Below, in pieces: positions 36,918 through 46,131 of a DNA stretch of 53,902 bases; position 1 is the first letter of the stretch; each line of letters opens with the position of its first letter. The translations under genes were made by a program, and so were the position numbers. This DNA is from an uncultured Flavobacteriales bacterium (GTDB lineage: Bacteria; Bacteroidota; Bacteroidia; Flavobacteriales_E; Vicingaceae), in the NCBI GenBank assembly GCA_905479995.1, contig CAJQON010000031.1, forward strand, positions 1 to 53,902, written 5' to 3'. The notes beneath the pieces are model-generated. The model made no database searches, had not been told where the DNA came from, and saw only the letters and a program-made list of their open reading frames with translations.

Positions 36918-37295
36918 GTGGCTAAACTTTTTAATTTTTCATTGTTGCTGCTAGGAGTAGTTTCTGTTGTATTTGCATTACATCTGTTGGTGCTCAATTT
37001 ATTGGGTTTTCCACTTCTCGACAATCAAATTATAGCGTGTTATTTGTTTAATTTAATTGTAGCTAAAGTTATTGTTATTTTACTCAGTTTGTTACAGCAT
37101 AAAGTTGCAGAATCTTTGGGCTACATATTTATGTTAGGTAGCCTGGTTAAGTTTGGTCTGTTTTTCATTATTTTTTATCCAAATTTTAAGGCAGATGGCG
37201 ATGTAAGTCGAATTGAATTCTTTTCCTTTTTTGTGCCTTATGCAATTTGCTTAATTGTTGAGGTTGTCTTTCTTTCTAAAACCCTTAATAAATAA
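36918..37295 (+). CDS. Small polytopic membrane protein, DUF6168-like
   Basis: A 125-residue protein with four hydrophobic segments (about 5-29, 37-62, 67-88, 100-122). It has a GTG start one base after the preceding stop. In Bacteroidota an uncharacterised membrane protein is often found at this place before atpB, and this fits the DUF6168 type by memory of its pattern. It may be analogous to AtpI in position; function is not known. Confidence 0.7.
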   Translation: MAKLFNFSLLLLGVVSVVFALHLLVLNLLGFPLLDNQIIACYLFNLIVAKVIVILLSLLQHKVAESLGYIFMLGSLVKFGLFFIIFYPNFKADGDVSRIEFFSFFVPYAICLIVEVVFLSKTLNK

Positions 37296-37377
37296 GCGTT
37301 TGAGGTAGTGGTTTTTTGAGTGTGTATTTTGCTGAAAATAAAACCAAAAATTGTTTCCCCATTTTAATATAAATACT

Positions 37378-37385
37378 TACGTTTG
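37378..37385 (+). promoter_or_regulatory. Putative -7 box for the atpB operon
   Basis: TACGTTTG matches TAnnTTTG, 36 bases before the atpB ATG. A TTG at 37351-37353 is 24 bases upstream, slightly longer than the usual spacing. It lies in the 125-base gap after the DUF6168-like gene. Confidence 0.5.
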
Positions 37386-37420
37386 CACAAAATTTAAAGC
37401 ACCCTTTTTGATAGAGAGAT

Positions 37421-38521
37421 ATGGAGTTTAGAAATAGTGTAATTATCGTGTTGTTTTTGATGCTTGCTAGTCCTTTCGGATTAATGGCAAATGATCATGA
37501 AGAAAGTCATGCTGACAAGGCAAATCACGAAGAAGTTGAAGCATTAGAAATGTCTGAGGCAGACGTTAAAGCTGCCAAAAGAAAAGAATACATTCAGCAT
37601 CACTTACAAGATGATCATGATTTTACCATTTGGGGAGCAAAAGGAATTGGTTTTCCATTACCTGTAATTTTATGGGATGATGGATTACATTTGTTTTCTT
37701 CATCAAAATTTCACCATGGAGAAACAGTAGCAGAATCAAAAGGAAACTTTTATGCATTGAACCACGGAAAAATTTACAGAACAGATGCTGAAGGAACCAT
37801 TACTTATGATGAGCATCATCATGCAACGAATGTTAAGCCTTTAGATTTTTCAATTACGAAAAATGTATTTACCATTATGATGGTAGGTTTATTAATCTTT
37901 TTGGTGTTTGCTAGATTTGCTAAGTCATATAAAAACAACTTAGTACCTTCTAAAGGTGGAAAGTTTTTAGAGCCTTTAGTATTGTTTGTTCGTGATGAAA
38001 TTGCAATTCCAAACATAGGAGAAAAGCACTACAAAAAATACATGAGTTACTTATTAACGGTATTCTTTTTTATATGGTTTTTAAATTTAGCTGGTATGGT
38101 GCCATTAGGAATTGGCGTTACCAATAACATAGCAGTAACTTTTGGTTTAGCGTTAATTACGTTTATCATCACACAATTTACTTCTAAAAAAGCATATTGG
38201 GGTCACATTTTTTGGATGCCAGGAGTACCAACACCAATGAAAATTATTTTAGCACCTATTGAATTGTTAGGTGTTATTATTAAGCCATTTGCATTAATGA
38301 TTCGTTTGTATGCGAACATGACTGCAGGGCACATTGTATTAATGAGTTTGATAGGTCTATTATATGTATTTACAAACTGGTTTGCTAAAGGAGCTTTTCT
38401 TGGCTTAACCTTGTTTTTATCTATAATAGAACTATTGGTTGCCTTTTTACAGGCATATATATTCACCATGTTAACGGCTCTTTATTTTGGAGGAGCAGTT
38501 GCAGAACATGATGATCACTAA
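37421..38521 (+). CDS. atpB: ATP synthase F0 subunit a
   Basis: Proton channel subunit of F0. The C-terminal 200 residues carry the channel helices with the essential arginine R295 in PFALMIRLYANMTAGH, and the terminal FTMLTALYFGGAV. At 366 residues it is about 90 longer than the E. coli protein. The extra N-terminus is a signal peptide (cleavage near LMAND) plus an acidic, His-rich extracytoplasmic segment (HEESHADKANHEE, KEYIQHHLQDDHDF). This form of subunit a is known in Bacteroidota. It begins the atpBEFHAG group. Confidence 0.95.
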   Translation: MEFRNSVIIVLFLMLASPFGLMANDHEESHADKANHEEVEALEMSEADVKAAKRKEYIQHHLQDDHDFTIWGAKGIGFPLPVILWDDGLHLFSSSKFHHGETVAESKGNFYALNHGKIYRTDAEGTITYDEHHHATNVKPLDFSITKNVFTIMMVGLLIFLVFARFAKSYKNNLVPSKGGKFLEPLVLFVRDEIAIPNIGEKHYKKYMSYLLTVFFFIWFLNLAGMVPLGIGVTNNIAVTFGLALITFIITQFTSKKAYWGHIFWMPGVPTPMKIILAPIELLGVIIKPFALMIRLYANMTAGHIVLMSLIGLLYVFTNWFAKGAFLGLTLFLSIIELLVAFLQAYIFTMLTALYFGGAVAEHDDH

Positions 38522-38553
38522 ATTGTAATTTATTAACTTTTAAATTTTATATT

Positions 38554-38745
38554 ATGGAAATTCCAGCGATTGTAGGAGCAGGTTTAGTAGTAATCGGTGC
38601 AGGTATTGGTATCGGAAGAATAGGTGGTTCAGCAATGGACGCTATTGCTCGTCAACCAGAAGCGACTAACAAAATTCAAACAGCGATGTTGATTGCAGCA
38701 GCGTTAATTGAAGGTATCGGATTTGCTGCATTATTTGCAGTTTAA
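38554..38745 (+). CDS. atpE: ATP synthase F0 subunit c
   Basis: Two-helix hairpin that forms the rotor c-ring. The 63 residues include the polar loop ARQPEA and the ion-carrying E53 in LIEGIGF. The glycine-rich first helix (GAGIGIGRIGG) is typical. The Na+ ligand pattern (Gln in helix 1, Ser/Thr after the Glu) is missing, so the ring is predicted to be proton-specific. It is short, with almost nothing after the second helix. A 15-bp hairpin follows the gene. Confidence 0.96.
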   Translation: MEIPAIVGAGLVVIGAGIGIGRIGGSAMDAIARQPEATNKIQTAMLIAAALIEGIGFAALFAV

Positions 38746-38756
38746 AACCAAATTTT

Positions 38757-38791
38757 AAGACAAGTTGTAGCGGTTGGCTACAACTTGTCTT
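38757..38791 (+). other. Strong intra-operon hairpin between atpE and atpF
   Basis: A perfect 15-bp stem, AAGACAAGTTGTAGC (38757-38771) with GCTACAACTTGTCTT (38777-38791), has a 5-base loop GGTTG. Only TT follows, then AATG, so there is no proper T tract. It starts 11 bases after the atpE stop and ends 20 bases before the atpF ATG. A partial terminator or RNA-stabilising site is plausible. Confidence 0.85.
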
Positions 38792-38811
38792 TAATGTAAA
38801 AAAGAAAACGG

Positions 38812-39312
38812 ATGGAAAAGTTATTAAATGATTTCTCAGTAGGATTATTCGCTTGGCAAGTATTGTTATTTGTTGTGTTAATGTTGTTGTTGAGAAAATT
38901 TGCATGGAAGCCAATTTTAAATGCTGTTAATGAAAGAGAAGATTCTATTAAAGAAGCTTTAGATTCTGCAGAAGACGCAAAGCGTGAAATGGCAAAGTTG
39001 AAATCTAGTAATGAAGATTTATTAAATGAAGCTAGAGCTGATAGAGACGCAATGTTGAAAGAAGCAAAAGAAATTAAAGATAAAATTGTTGGTGATGCGA
39101 AAGCTACAGCTAACGAAGAAGCTGAAAAAATTGTTGTTGCTGCAAGAGAAAGCATTCAACATGAAAAAATGGCTGCAATTACAGACTTAAAAAACCAAGT
39201 AGCATTGTTGTCTATTGAGATAGCTGAAAAAATATTGAAAGATGAATTGTCTTCTGCTGATAAGCAAAAAGCAATTATAGATAACGTAGTTAAAGACATT
39301 AACTTAAACTAA
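38812..39312 (+). CDS. atpF: ATP synthase F0 subunit b
   Basis: Peripheral stalk subunit joining F0 to F1. The 166 residues have one N-terminal membrane helix (about 8-28) ending in RKFAWKPILNAVNERE, the conserved junction, followed by a long charged coiled coil (about 40-150) and a C-terminal segment that contacts delta. The topology and length are normal. It is separated from atpE by a strong hairpin. Confidence 0.95.
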   Translation: MEKLLNDFSVGLFAWQVLLFVVLMLLLRKFAWKPILNAVNEREDSIKEALDSAEDAKREMAKLKSSNEDLLNEARADRDAMLKEAKEIKDKIVGDAKATANEEAEKIVVAARESIQHEKMAAITDLKNQVALLSIEIAEKILKDELSSADKQKAIIDNVVKDINLN

Positions 39313-39318
39313 TTCTTA

Positions 39319-39876
39319 ATGAGAGACATTAAAGTTGCATCACGATACGCTAAATCTCTTTTAGGAATTGCTGTAGAACAAGGTAAGCTAGAAGAATTGC
39401 ATAAAGACATGCAATTGATTAGTTCAGTTTGCGCTGAAAACAGAGAATTGGTATTGCTTTTAAGAAGTCCTATTGTAAAGGCCGATAAAAAGCAAACAGT
39501 TCTTACTGCAGTTTTTGGTAAAAGTGTTTCTGAAATTGCAAACACATTTGTTGCCATTATTGTAGCTAAAAAACGTGAAGGTATCTTAGCGGATATCGCT
39601 GACGCTTTTATTGATGCTTACAAAGCACATCAAAACATTACTTCAGCAACAGTTACAACTGCTGTTCCTTTATCTAAAGAACAAAAAGCAGCAGTCGTAA
39701 AATCGTTACAAACTGAAGGTAGAGATGCCATTGATTTAAAAGAAACGGTTAACGAAGAAATTATTGGAGGAATGATTTTGAGAGTTGGAGATAAGCAAAT
39801 AGATGAAAGCATAAAAAGAAAATTAACGAACCTTGAAATGGAGTTTGATGAAAACCCATTTGTTAAGGAAATTTAA
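39319..39876 (+). CDS. atpH: ATP synthase F1 subunit delta
   Basis: Connector at the top of F1 that binds the peripheral stalk. The 185 residues start with the family-type VASRYAKSLLGIAVEQGKLEE region (in part: ASRYAKSLLGIA) and end with the VNEEIIGGMILRVGDKQIDESIKRKL motif (in part: IIGGMILRVGDKQID). It is soluble and of normal length. It follows atpF by 6 bases and precedes atpA by 29. Confidence 0.95.
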   Translation: MRDIKVASRYAKSLLGIAVEQGKLEELHKDMQLISSVCAENRELVLLLRSPIVKADKKQTVLTAVFGKSVSEIANTFVAIIVAKKREGILADIADAFIDAYKAHQNITSATVTTAVPLSKEQKAAVVKSLQTEGRDAIDLKETVNEEIIGGMILRVGDKQIDESIKRKLTNLEMEFDENPFVKEI

Positions 39877-39905
39877 TAAAATTATAACATTTTAAAATAA
39901 AAAAA

Positions 39906-41483
39906 ATGGCCGAAGTAAAACCCGCAGAAGTATCAGCTATATTAAGAGAACAATTAGCTGGATTTAAAACTGAAGCTCAATTAGAGGAAGTAGGTACAGT
40001 TCTTCAAGTTGGTGATGGTATTGCCCGAATTTATGGGTTATCAGAAGTTGAATCAGGAGAGATTATCGAATTTGAAAACGGATTATCTGGAATTGTTTTA
40101 AACTTAGAAGAGGACAATGTAGGAGCTGTATTATTAGGTTCTTCAAAAGGAATTAAAGAAGGTGATACTGTAAAAAGAACCAACAAAATTGCATCTGTTA
40201 AAGTAGGTGAAGGAATGTTAGGTAGAGTAGTAGATACTTTAGGAAATCCGATTGATGGGAAAGGACCAATTGCAGGTGAATTGTTTGAAATGCCATTGGA
40301 AAGAAAAGCACCAGGAGTAATTTACAGAGAGCCAGTTGCTGAGCCATTACAAACAGGAATTAAAGCAATTGATGCTATGATTCCAGTTGGAAGAGGTCAG
40401 AGAGAATTAGTAATTGGAGATAGACAAACAGGGAAAACGACTGTATGTATTGATACGATTATCAATCAAAAAGAATTTTACGATAAAGGAGAACCAGTAT
40501 TTTGTATCTATGTTGCAACAGGTCAAAAAGGATCTACAGTTGCAGGTATTGTACAAACATTAGAAAATGCTGGAGCAATGGCTTATACAGTTGTTGTAGC
40601 AGCAAATGCTTCTGATCCTGCACCAATGCAATTTTACTCTCCGTTTACTGGAGCTGCAGTAGGTGAATATTTTAGAGATACTGGTAGACCAGCATTAATT
40701 GTATATGATGATTTATCTAAGCAAGCAGTAGCTTATCGTGAGGTTTCTTTATTGTTAAGAAGACCACCGGGACGTGAGGCTTACCCAGGAGATGTATTTT
40801 TCTTACACTCAAGGTTATTAGAAAGAGCAGCAAAAGTGATTAATGTGGATAGCATTGCACAAGAAATGAATGATTTACCAGAATCGTTGAAGGGGAAAGT
40901 AAAAGGTGGAGGTTCGTTAACAGCTTTACCAATTATTGAAACTCAAGCAGGAGATGTATCAGCATACATTCCTACCAACGTAATTTCTATTACTGATGGT
41001 CAGATTTTCTTAGATGGTGACTTGTTTAATCAAGGTGTAAGACCAGCAATTAACGTAGGTATTTCAGTATCTAGAGTTGGTGGTAACGCTCAAATTAAAT
41101 CAATGAAAAAAGTAGCTGGTACATTAAAACTGGATCAAGCACAATATAGAGAACTAGAAGCATTTGCTAAGTTTGGATCTGATTTAGATGCAGCAACAAT
41201 GTCTGTATTAGATAAAGGAAAACGTAACGTTGAAATCTTAAAACAAGGTCAAAATGCACCGTTATCTGTAGAGCACCAAGTAGCAATAATTTATTTAGGT
41301 ACTAAAGGATTGATTAACTCGGTTCCTGTAAATAAAGTAAGAGAATTTGAAGCTGAATTTTTAAGTTACATGAGCAACAAGCATCAAGATGTTTTAGACT
41401 TGCTTAGAACTGGAAAATTAGATGACAAAATTACATCTACTTTAGAAAAAGCAGCTGAAGAATTAAGTGCTAAATACAAGTAA
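39906..41483 (+). CDS. atpA: ATP synthase F1 subunit alpha
   Basis: Non-catalytic nucleotide-binding subunit of F1. The 525 residues have the N-terminal beta barrel ([18 protein letters not shown], in part [10 protein letters not shown]), Walker [14 protein letters not shown], the family motifs [11 protein letters not shown] and [16 protein letters not shown] (in part: [13 protein letters not shown]), the Arg-containing [10 protein letters not shown] and a helical C-terminal domain. Every expected motif is intact. Confidence 0.98.
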   Translation: MAEVKPAEVSAILREQLAGFKTEAQLEEVGTVLQVGDGIARIYGLSEVESGEIIEFENGLSGIVLNLEEDNVGAVLLGSSKGIKEGDTVKRTNKIASVKVGEGMLGRVVDTLGNPIDGKGPIAGELFEMPLERKAPGVIYREPVAEPLQTGIKAIDAMIPVGRGQRELVIGDRQTGKTTVCIDTIINQKEFYDKGEPVFCIYVATGQKGSTVAGIVQTLENAGAMAYTVVVAANASDPAPMQFYSPFTGAAVGEYFRDTGRPALIVYDDLSKQAVAYREVSLLLRRPPGREAYPGDVFFLHSRLLERAAKVINVDSIAQEMNDLPESLKGKVKGGGSLTALPIIETQAGDVSAYIPTNVISITDGQIFLDGDLFNQGVRPAINVGISVSRVGGNAQIKSMKKVAGTLKLDQAQYRELEAFAKFGSDLDAATMSVLDKGKRNVEILKQGQNAPLSVEHQVAIIYLGTKGLINSVPVNKVREFEAEFLSYMSNKHQDVLDLLRTGKLDDKITSTLEKAAEELSAKYK

Positions 41484-41512
41484 TATTCATTGTTGAATTG
41501 AACAATTAATAA

Positions 41513-42391
41513 ATGGCGAATCTAAAAGAAATAAGAAACAGAATTACATCAATTTCATCTACGAGACAGATTACCTCTGCAATGAAAATGGTTTCTGCTG
41601 CCAAATTACGTAGAGCTCAGGATGCAATTACGCAAATGCGTCCTTATGCAGTTAAATTACAAGAAATACTTTCTAACCTTAGTGCAAGTTTAGATAGTAG
41701 TGATGGAATTTACTCTGCAGAAAGAGAAGTGAAAAATGTACTTATTGTAAGTATTACTTCTAATAGAGGGCTATGTGGTGGTTTTAATAATAACATCATT
41801 AAAACAGTTCGTAAAATTGCTGAAACGGAGCATAAAGACGCCAACACTACCGTTCTTTCTATTGGAAAGAAAAGTAACGATGCATTTAAAAGTACCGCTT
41901 TTGGAATTAAAGGAACATTGTTGCCTAGACATACAGAAACGATTTGGGATGATTTGTCTTTTGATAACGTATCAAAGGTTGCAGAAAACTTAATGATGCA
42001 ATTTAGAGATGGTCATCAAGATAAAATTATTATTGTTTACAATGAGTTTAAAAATGCAGCTGTTCAAGAAATTGTAACAGAGCAATTTTTGCCAGTATTG
42101 CCAGCTGAAACTGTTGAAGAGACTACTAGTTCAACTGATTATATTTTTGAGCCAAACAAGGAATTTATAATTGAAGAATTAATTCCTAAATCATTAAAAA
42201 CACAATTGTTTAAAGCTTTGTTAGATTCTCATGCATCGGAACATGGTGCTAGAATGACAGCAATGCATAAGGCAACAGATAATGCCAATGACTTGATTGA
42301 TGACTTAAAATTAAGTTACAACAAAGCTCGTCAGGCAGCAATTACAGGAGAAATTTTGGAGATTGTTGGTGGAGCAGAAGCATTGAGCTAA
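41513..42391 (+). CDS. atpG: ATP synthase F1 subunit gamma
   Basis: Central rotor shaft of F1. The 292 residues show the N-terminal helix RNRITSISSTRQITSAMKMVSAAKLRRAQ (in part: ITSAMKMVSAAKLRRAQ), the central SNRGLCGGFNNNI and the C-terminal helix with SRMTAMHKATDNA-like ARMTAMHKATDNA and YNKARQAAITGEILEIVGGA (in part: NKARQAAITGEI). It is the last gene of the group; a strong terminator follows. The beta and epsilon genes are not present. Confidence 0.97.
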   Translation: MANLKEIRNRITSISSTRQITSAMKMVSAAKLRRAQDAITQMRPYAVKLQEILSNLSASLDSSDGIYSAEREVKNVLIVSITSNRGLCGGFNNNIIKTVRKIAETEHKDANTTVLSIGKKSNDAFKSTAFGIKGTLLPRHTETIWDDLSFDNVSKVAENLMMQFRDGHQDKIIIVYNEFKNAAVQEIVTEQFLPVLPAETVEETTSSTDYIFEPNKEFIIEELIPKSLKTQLFKALLDSHASEHGARMTAMHKATDNANDLIDDLKLSYNKARQAAITGEILEIVGGAEALS

Positions 42392-42407
42392 AAGCAAAAT
42401 TATACTT

Positions 42408-42440
42408 AAAAAAGCCTCGATATTTATCGAGGCTTTTTTT
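42408..42440 (+). terminator. Rho-independent terminator after atpG
   Basis: The stem GCCTCGAT (42414-42421) pairs with ATCGAGGC (42426-42433) around a short loop. It is extended by an A-run (42408-42413) facing a seven-T tract (42434-42440). The A and T runs would let it work in both directions, but only the plus-strand atp operon ends here. Confidence 0.92.
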
Positions 42441-42495
42441 GTTTACGGGCCATTAGGTTTTCTTTTCGTAAATTTCACAACAGTAAGAAAAAGAG

Positions 42496-45400
42496 GTGAG
42501 AACGCTACTAAAAAATAGATACATTCATTTGCTTTTAGGATTAACAGCCTTTGGGTTAATGTTCCTACAACCATTGTTGTTTAATAATGACGCTTTAAAT
42601 ATTAATGATTTTAGAGCCAATCTTAACAATAAGGAGCTTATTGCTGAAGAAAATTTAGCCAATATACTTAAGCTTCAGCAAGATGAAGTTCAATTTTCCT
42701 TTACCAAAAACTATCAAAAATTAAGTAGATCTCTCGGGATGTCCTTTTATGTAGTTGAAAATGGAGCGTGTAAATTTTGGACGAATAGAAAAATTCCTTT
42801 TTCAAAAGAACTGAGTGAGTTTAAATCTAATAAAGGAGTGGTCTTATTAGATAACGGGTGGTATCAATACGTATTAAAAAAGCAACAGAATAAATCCTAT
42901 TTGGCATTAACACTAATTAAACACAGCTCTCAAATTAAAAACCAATATTTTAAAGATCATTTTCATCATAGCTTTAATTTAAGTGGACATTATCATATTT
43001 CCTTAGAACAGTTTGAAGAGAATATTTATGTAAATGATACTGATGATAATTTTTTGTTTTCACTGTATAGTGTAAATGATCAGCTGGAAATTTCTGAGAA
43101 CAACTGGACTGTTGTTGCGTTGTTTTTTATTGGGTTTTTACTTATGATATCTTTTGCGAGTAAGCAACTAAGAAAAATTTCTAGACTCAGAAACTATTCT
43201 CATTTAATAGTTATTGGCCTTATTGTTTTCTGTCGAATTTTAATTTTGATTACTGGATGGTTTGAGCAGGTTTATAATATGGAGTTGTTTAGTCCTACAA
43301 TTTACGCACAATCATCTTTTTTACCATCTTTAGGGCAATTGCTTATAAGTACAGTATTTGTCTCTTTAATAGTATATTACTTTGCCAGGACAATTAGAAA
43401 AGTTAATCCAAAAAACAAATTATTTGTTGTTGTTGCAGCAATTTGCTGCGCAATACTACCTCTGTTATTGGCTAGCCTCATGGAGGGTTTAATTCGAAAC
43501 TCTAAAATTAATTTTGATGTAAATTATTTATTGGATTTAAGCACTTATAGCTTTATTGGAATAGGCGTAATTACCTTGTTACTGCTTTGTTTAATATTGA
43601 TTGTTAAAGTATTGTTTAATCACTTTTTTGATCAAGCTTTTAAGCGAAACCACATCATTTCTATTTTTTGGATATTTAGTTTGTTGGCGGTTTTGATTGG
43701 ACATTTCTTTATGGATTTGAGTATCTTTTTAACCGGTTGGATTTTGCCAGTAATTTTGATTTTTTCACTCAAAACAACTTCTAAAACTAGCTTTTACAGG
43801 AGTGCATTTTTAATTTTTATTGTAGCAAGCACAACCTCTTATGGATTTATTCATTTAAGTAAATTAAAAGAAGAGGTAAATAAAGAGTTCTTGGCAAAAA
43901 AAATTGCAAAAGAGAGAGATCCTGTAGCTGAATTTTTGTTTGAAGAAATTGAGCCTAGACTGAAAAAAGATACACTACTAGCCAATAACATTGCAAATTA
44001 TTGGGAGAATAAAACGATTGTAGATGAACATATTGTTGGGCGCTATTTTAGTGGATATTGGACTAAGTATGATGTGGATATAATAACCGTTTGTCAACAG
44101 AACGATAGTATATTAATAGAACCAGATAATATTAATGTGAACTGCTTAGACTTTTTTGATGAAAAAATAGAGCGAGAAATAGAAAGTCCACTTGACTTAG
44201 GCAAAACATTAAGTTTTTTACACACAGAAGAAGGGCTTAGTAGTTACTTGGCGAAAATAGAAGTTTTAAAAGATAAGGTTAAATACTATCTGTTGGTACA
44301 GTTTCTGCCTAAAGTGTTTTCAAAAGCAGAAGGCTATCCAGAATTGTTGTTGGATGAAAAGAATAGTTCATTTAAAATTAATACCAATCAGTATTCTTAC
44401 GCAAAATACATTAATTCTAATTTGGTTGACAATGTTGGGAGGTACAATTACAGCATAAAGCTCAATGAAACTTTTAGGTTTAATGAAGACGGATTTTTTA
44501 AACCAACATACGGAAATGCTTATCATGTAGTTTATCAAAGCGATAAAAATTCTACTATAATTTTAAGTACACCACAAAAAACAGTATTTAATTACATTAC
44601 CACATTTTCGTATTTCTTTATTATCTCTAGTTTTATGGCGTTAATGATAGGTATCTTTTTCAAGATATCTCCATTTAATTGGCAATTGGCATTAAGTGAT
44701 TTTAGCACTAAAATTCAACTGTTTATTATTCTGTCCATATTTATTTCGTTTATTTTATTTGGATGGGCTACAACCTATTACATTAAAAAGCAAAATCATG
44801 ATAAAAATAAAGCGTTACTTACCGAAAAGGTTCAGTCAGTATTAATCGAATTAGAACATAAATTAGGCGAAAGGTCAGAGTTGAACGAAGATTTGTTTGA
44901 TGAAATGACTTATTACTTAGTAAAGTTCTCTAATGTGTTTTATACCGATATTAACCTTTATGATTTAAAGGGAGAGTTGTTGGCCTCTTCTCGCCCAGAA
45001 ATTTTTGACAGAGGTTTGGTTGGAAAACAAATGGATCCGCACGCTTTTCGAGCAATTCATCTTCTAAAAAAATCGCACTACACCCACAATGAGAATATTG
45101 GAGAGCTGAACTACTTGTCTACCTATGTTGCATTTAGAAACAATAAAAATAAGATTTTGGCCTACATGAATTTACCTTATTTTGCACGGCAAAATGAATT
45201 AGAAAATGAACTCTCTTCTTTTTATACAGCTTTGGTTAATGTGTATGGATTACTGTTTGTTTTAACAGCTATAATTGCCATATTCTTTGCCAATTATATA
45301 TCTGAGCCTGTGCGGTTAATTAAAAACAAACTAAGTGCGTTGCAGTTGGGTAAATCATCTGAATTACTAGAATGGAAATCTAACGATGAAATAGGAGCAT

Positions 45401-46131
45401 TAGTCTATGAATACAATAAGAAGGTCTTGGAATTGGAAAAGAGCGCTCAAAAACTAGTTCAATCGGAACGAGAAAGTGCTTGGCGAGAAATGGCTAAACA
45501 AGTAGCGCATGAAATTAAAAATCCATTAACACCAATGAAGTTGAGTATTCAGCAATTGGAACGATTGGCTAAAGATGATGCCGTAGATATATCGGAAAGA
45601 ATTGAAAGAACAGCAAAAACAGTAGTTGAACAGATAGATACTTTAACGAAGATTGCAGATGAATTTTCGAGTTTTGCGAAAATGCCTTCGGCTCATGATG
45701 AGCAAGTAAATTTGATTCCTATTATTGAAACGACTATTGATCTCTATCATGAGGAGTTGTCACAATTAACCTTAAAGGATAATTGTGATGGGGTGGCAAA
45801 CTTGTTGGCTGACAAAGATCAGCTTTCTAGGGTTTTTAATAATTTGGTTAAAAATGCAATTCAGGCAATACCAGAAGATAGGGAGGGAGAGGTTGAGGTT
45901 GAAATAAGTAAAGATAATGAGGCCATTTTAATTTTGATTGCTGACAACGGTGTAGGGATTTCGGAAGAGAAAAAAGATAAAATTTTTGAGCCGAATTTTA
46001 CTACTAAAACTACTGGAATGGGGCTTGGTTTGGCAATGGTAAAAAATATTGTAGAAAATGCGGGTGGAACCATTTGGTTTGAAACTAAAGCAAATGTGGG
46101 GACAACCTTTTATGTTAAATTTGTTCTTTAG
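42496..46131 (+). CDS. NtrY-like multi-helix sensor histidine kinase
   Basis: Very large membrane sensor kinase of 1211 residues. The N-terminal half has an extracytoplasmic segment after the first helix, then several hydrophobic helices (about 205-440), a second extracytoplasmic sensor region (about 440-700), two more helix regions near 710 and 750, another sensor region and a helix near 915. A HAMP-like segment (about 935-985), the HisKA box with H1005 in HEIKNPLTP, and an HATPase domain (N box NNLVKNAIQAI, G1 DNGVGI near D1150, GMGLGLAMVKNIV) follow. The start is GTG at 42496; no earlier start fits because an in-frame stop lies 12 bases upstream. No response regulator is adjacent. Confidence 0.9.
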   Translation: MRTLLKNRYIHLLLGLTAFGLMFLQPLLFNNDALNINDFRANLNNKELIAEENLANILKLQQDEVQFSFTKNYQKLSRSLGMSFYVVENGACKFWTNRKIPFSKELSEFKSNKGVVLLDNGWYQYVLKKQQNKSYLALTLIKHSSQIKNQYFKDHFHHSFNLSGHYHISLEQFEENIYVNDTDDNFLFSLYSVNDQLEISENNWTVVALFFIGFLLMISFASKQLRKISRLRNYSHLIVIGLIVFCRILILITGWFEQVYNMELFSPTIYAQSSFLPSLGQLLISTVFVSLIVYYFARTIRKVNPKNKLFVVVAAICCAILPLLLASLMEGLIRNSKINFDVNYLLDLSTYSFIGIGVITLLLLCLILIVKVLFNHFFDQAFKRNHIISIFWIFSLLAVLIGHFFMDLSIFLTGWILPVILIFSLKTTSKTSFYRSAFLIFIVASTTSYGFIHLSKLKEEVNKEFLAKKIAKERDPVAEFLFEEIEPRLKKDTLLANNIANYWENKTIVDEHIVGRYFSGYWTKYDVDIITVCQQNDSILIEPDNINVNCLDFFDEKIEREIESPLDLGKTLSFLHTEEGLSSYLAKIEVLKDKVKYYLLVQFLPKVFSKAEGYPELLLDEKNSSFKINTNQYSYAKYINSNLVDNVGRYNYSIKLNETFRFNEDGFFKPTYGNAYHVVYQSDKNSTIILSTPQKTVFNYITTFSYFFIISSFMALMIGIFFKISPFNWQLALSDFSTKIQLFIILSIFISFILFGWATTYYIKKQNHDKNKALLTEKVQSVLIELEHKLGERSELNEDLFDEMTYYLVKFSNVFYTDINLYDLKGELLASSRPEIFDRGLVGKQMDPHAFRAIHLLKKSHYTHNENIGELNYLSTYVAFRNNKNKILAYMNLPYFARQNELENELSSFYTALVNVYGLLFVLTAIIAIFFANYISEPVRLIKNKLSALQLGKSSELLEWKSNDEIGALVYEYNKKVLELEKSAQKLVQSERESAWREMAKQVAHEIKNPLTPMKLSIQQLERLAKDDAVDISERIERTAKTVVEQIDTLTKIADEFSSFAKMPSAHDEQVNLIPIIETTIDLYHEELSQLTLKDNCDGVANLLADKDQLSRVFNNLVKNAIQAIPEDREGEVEVEISKDNEAILILIADNGVGISEEKKDKIFEPNFTTKTTGMGLGLAMVKNIVENAGGTIWFETKANVGTTFYVKFVL

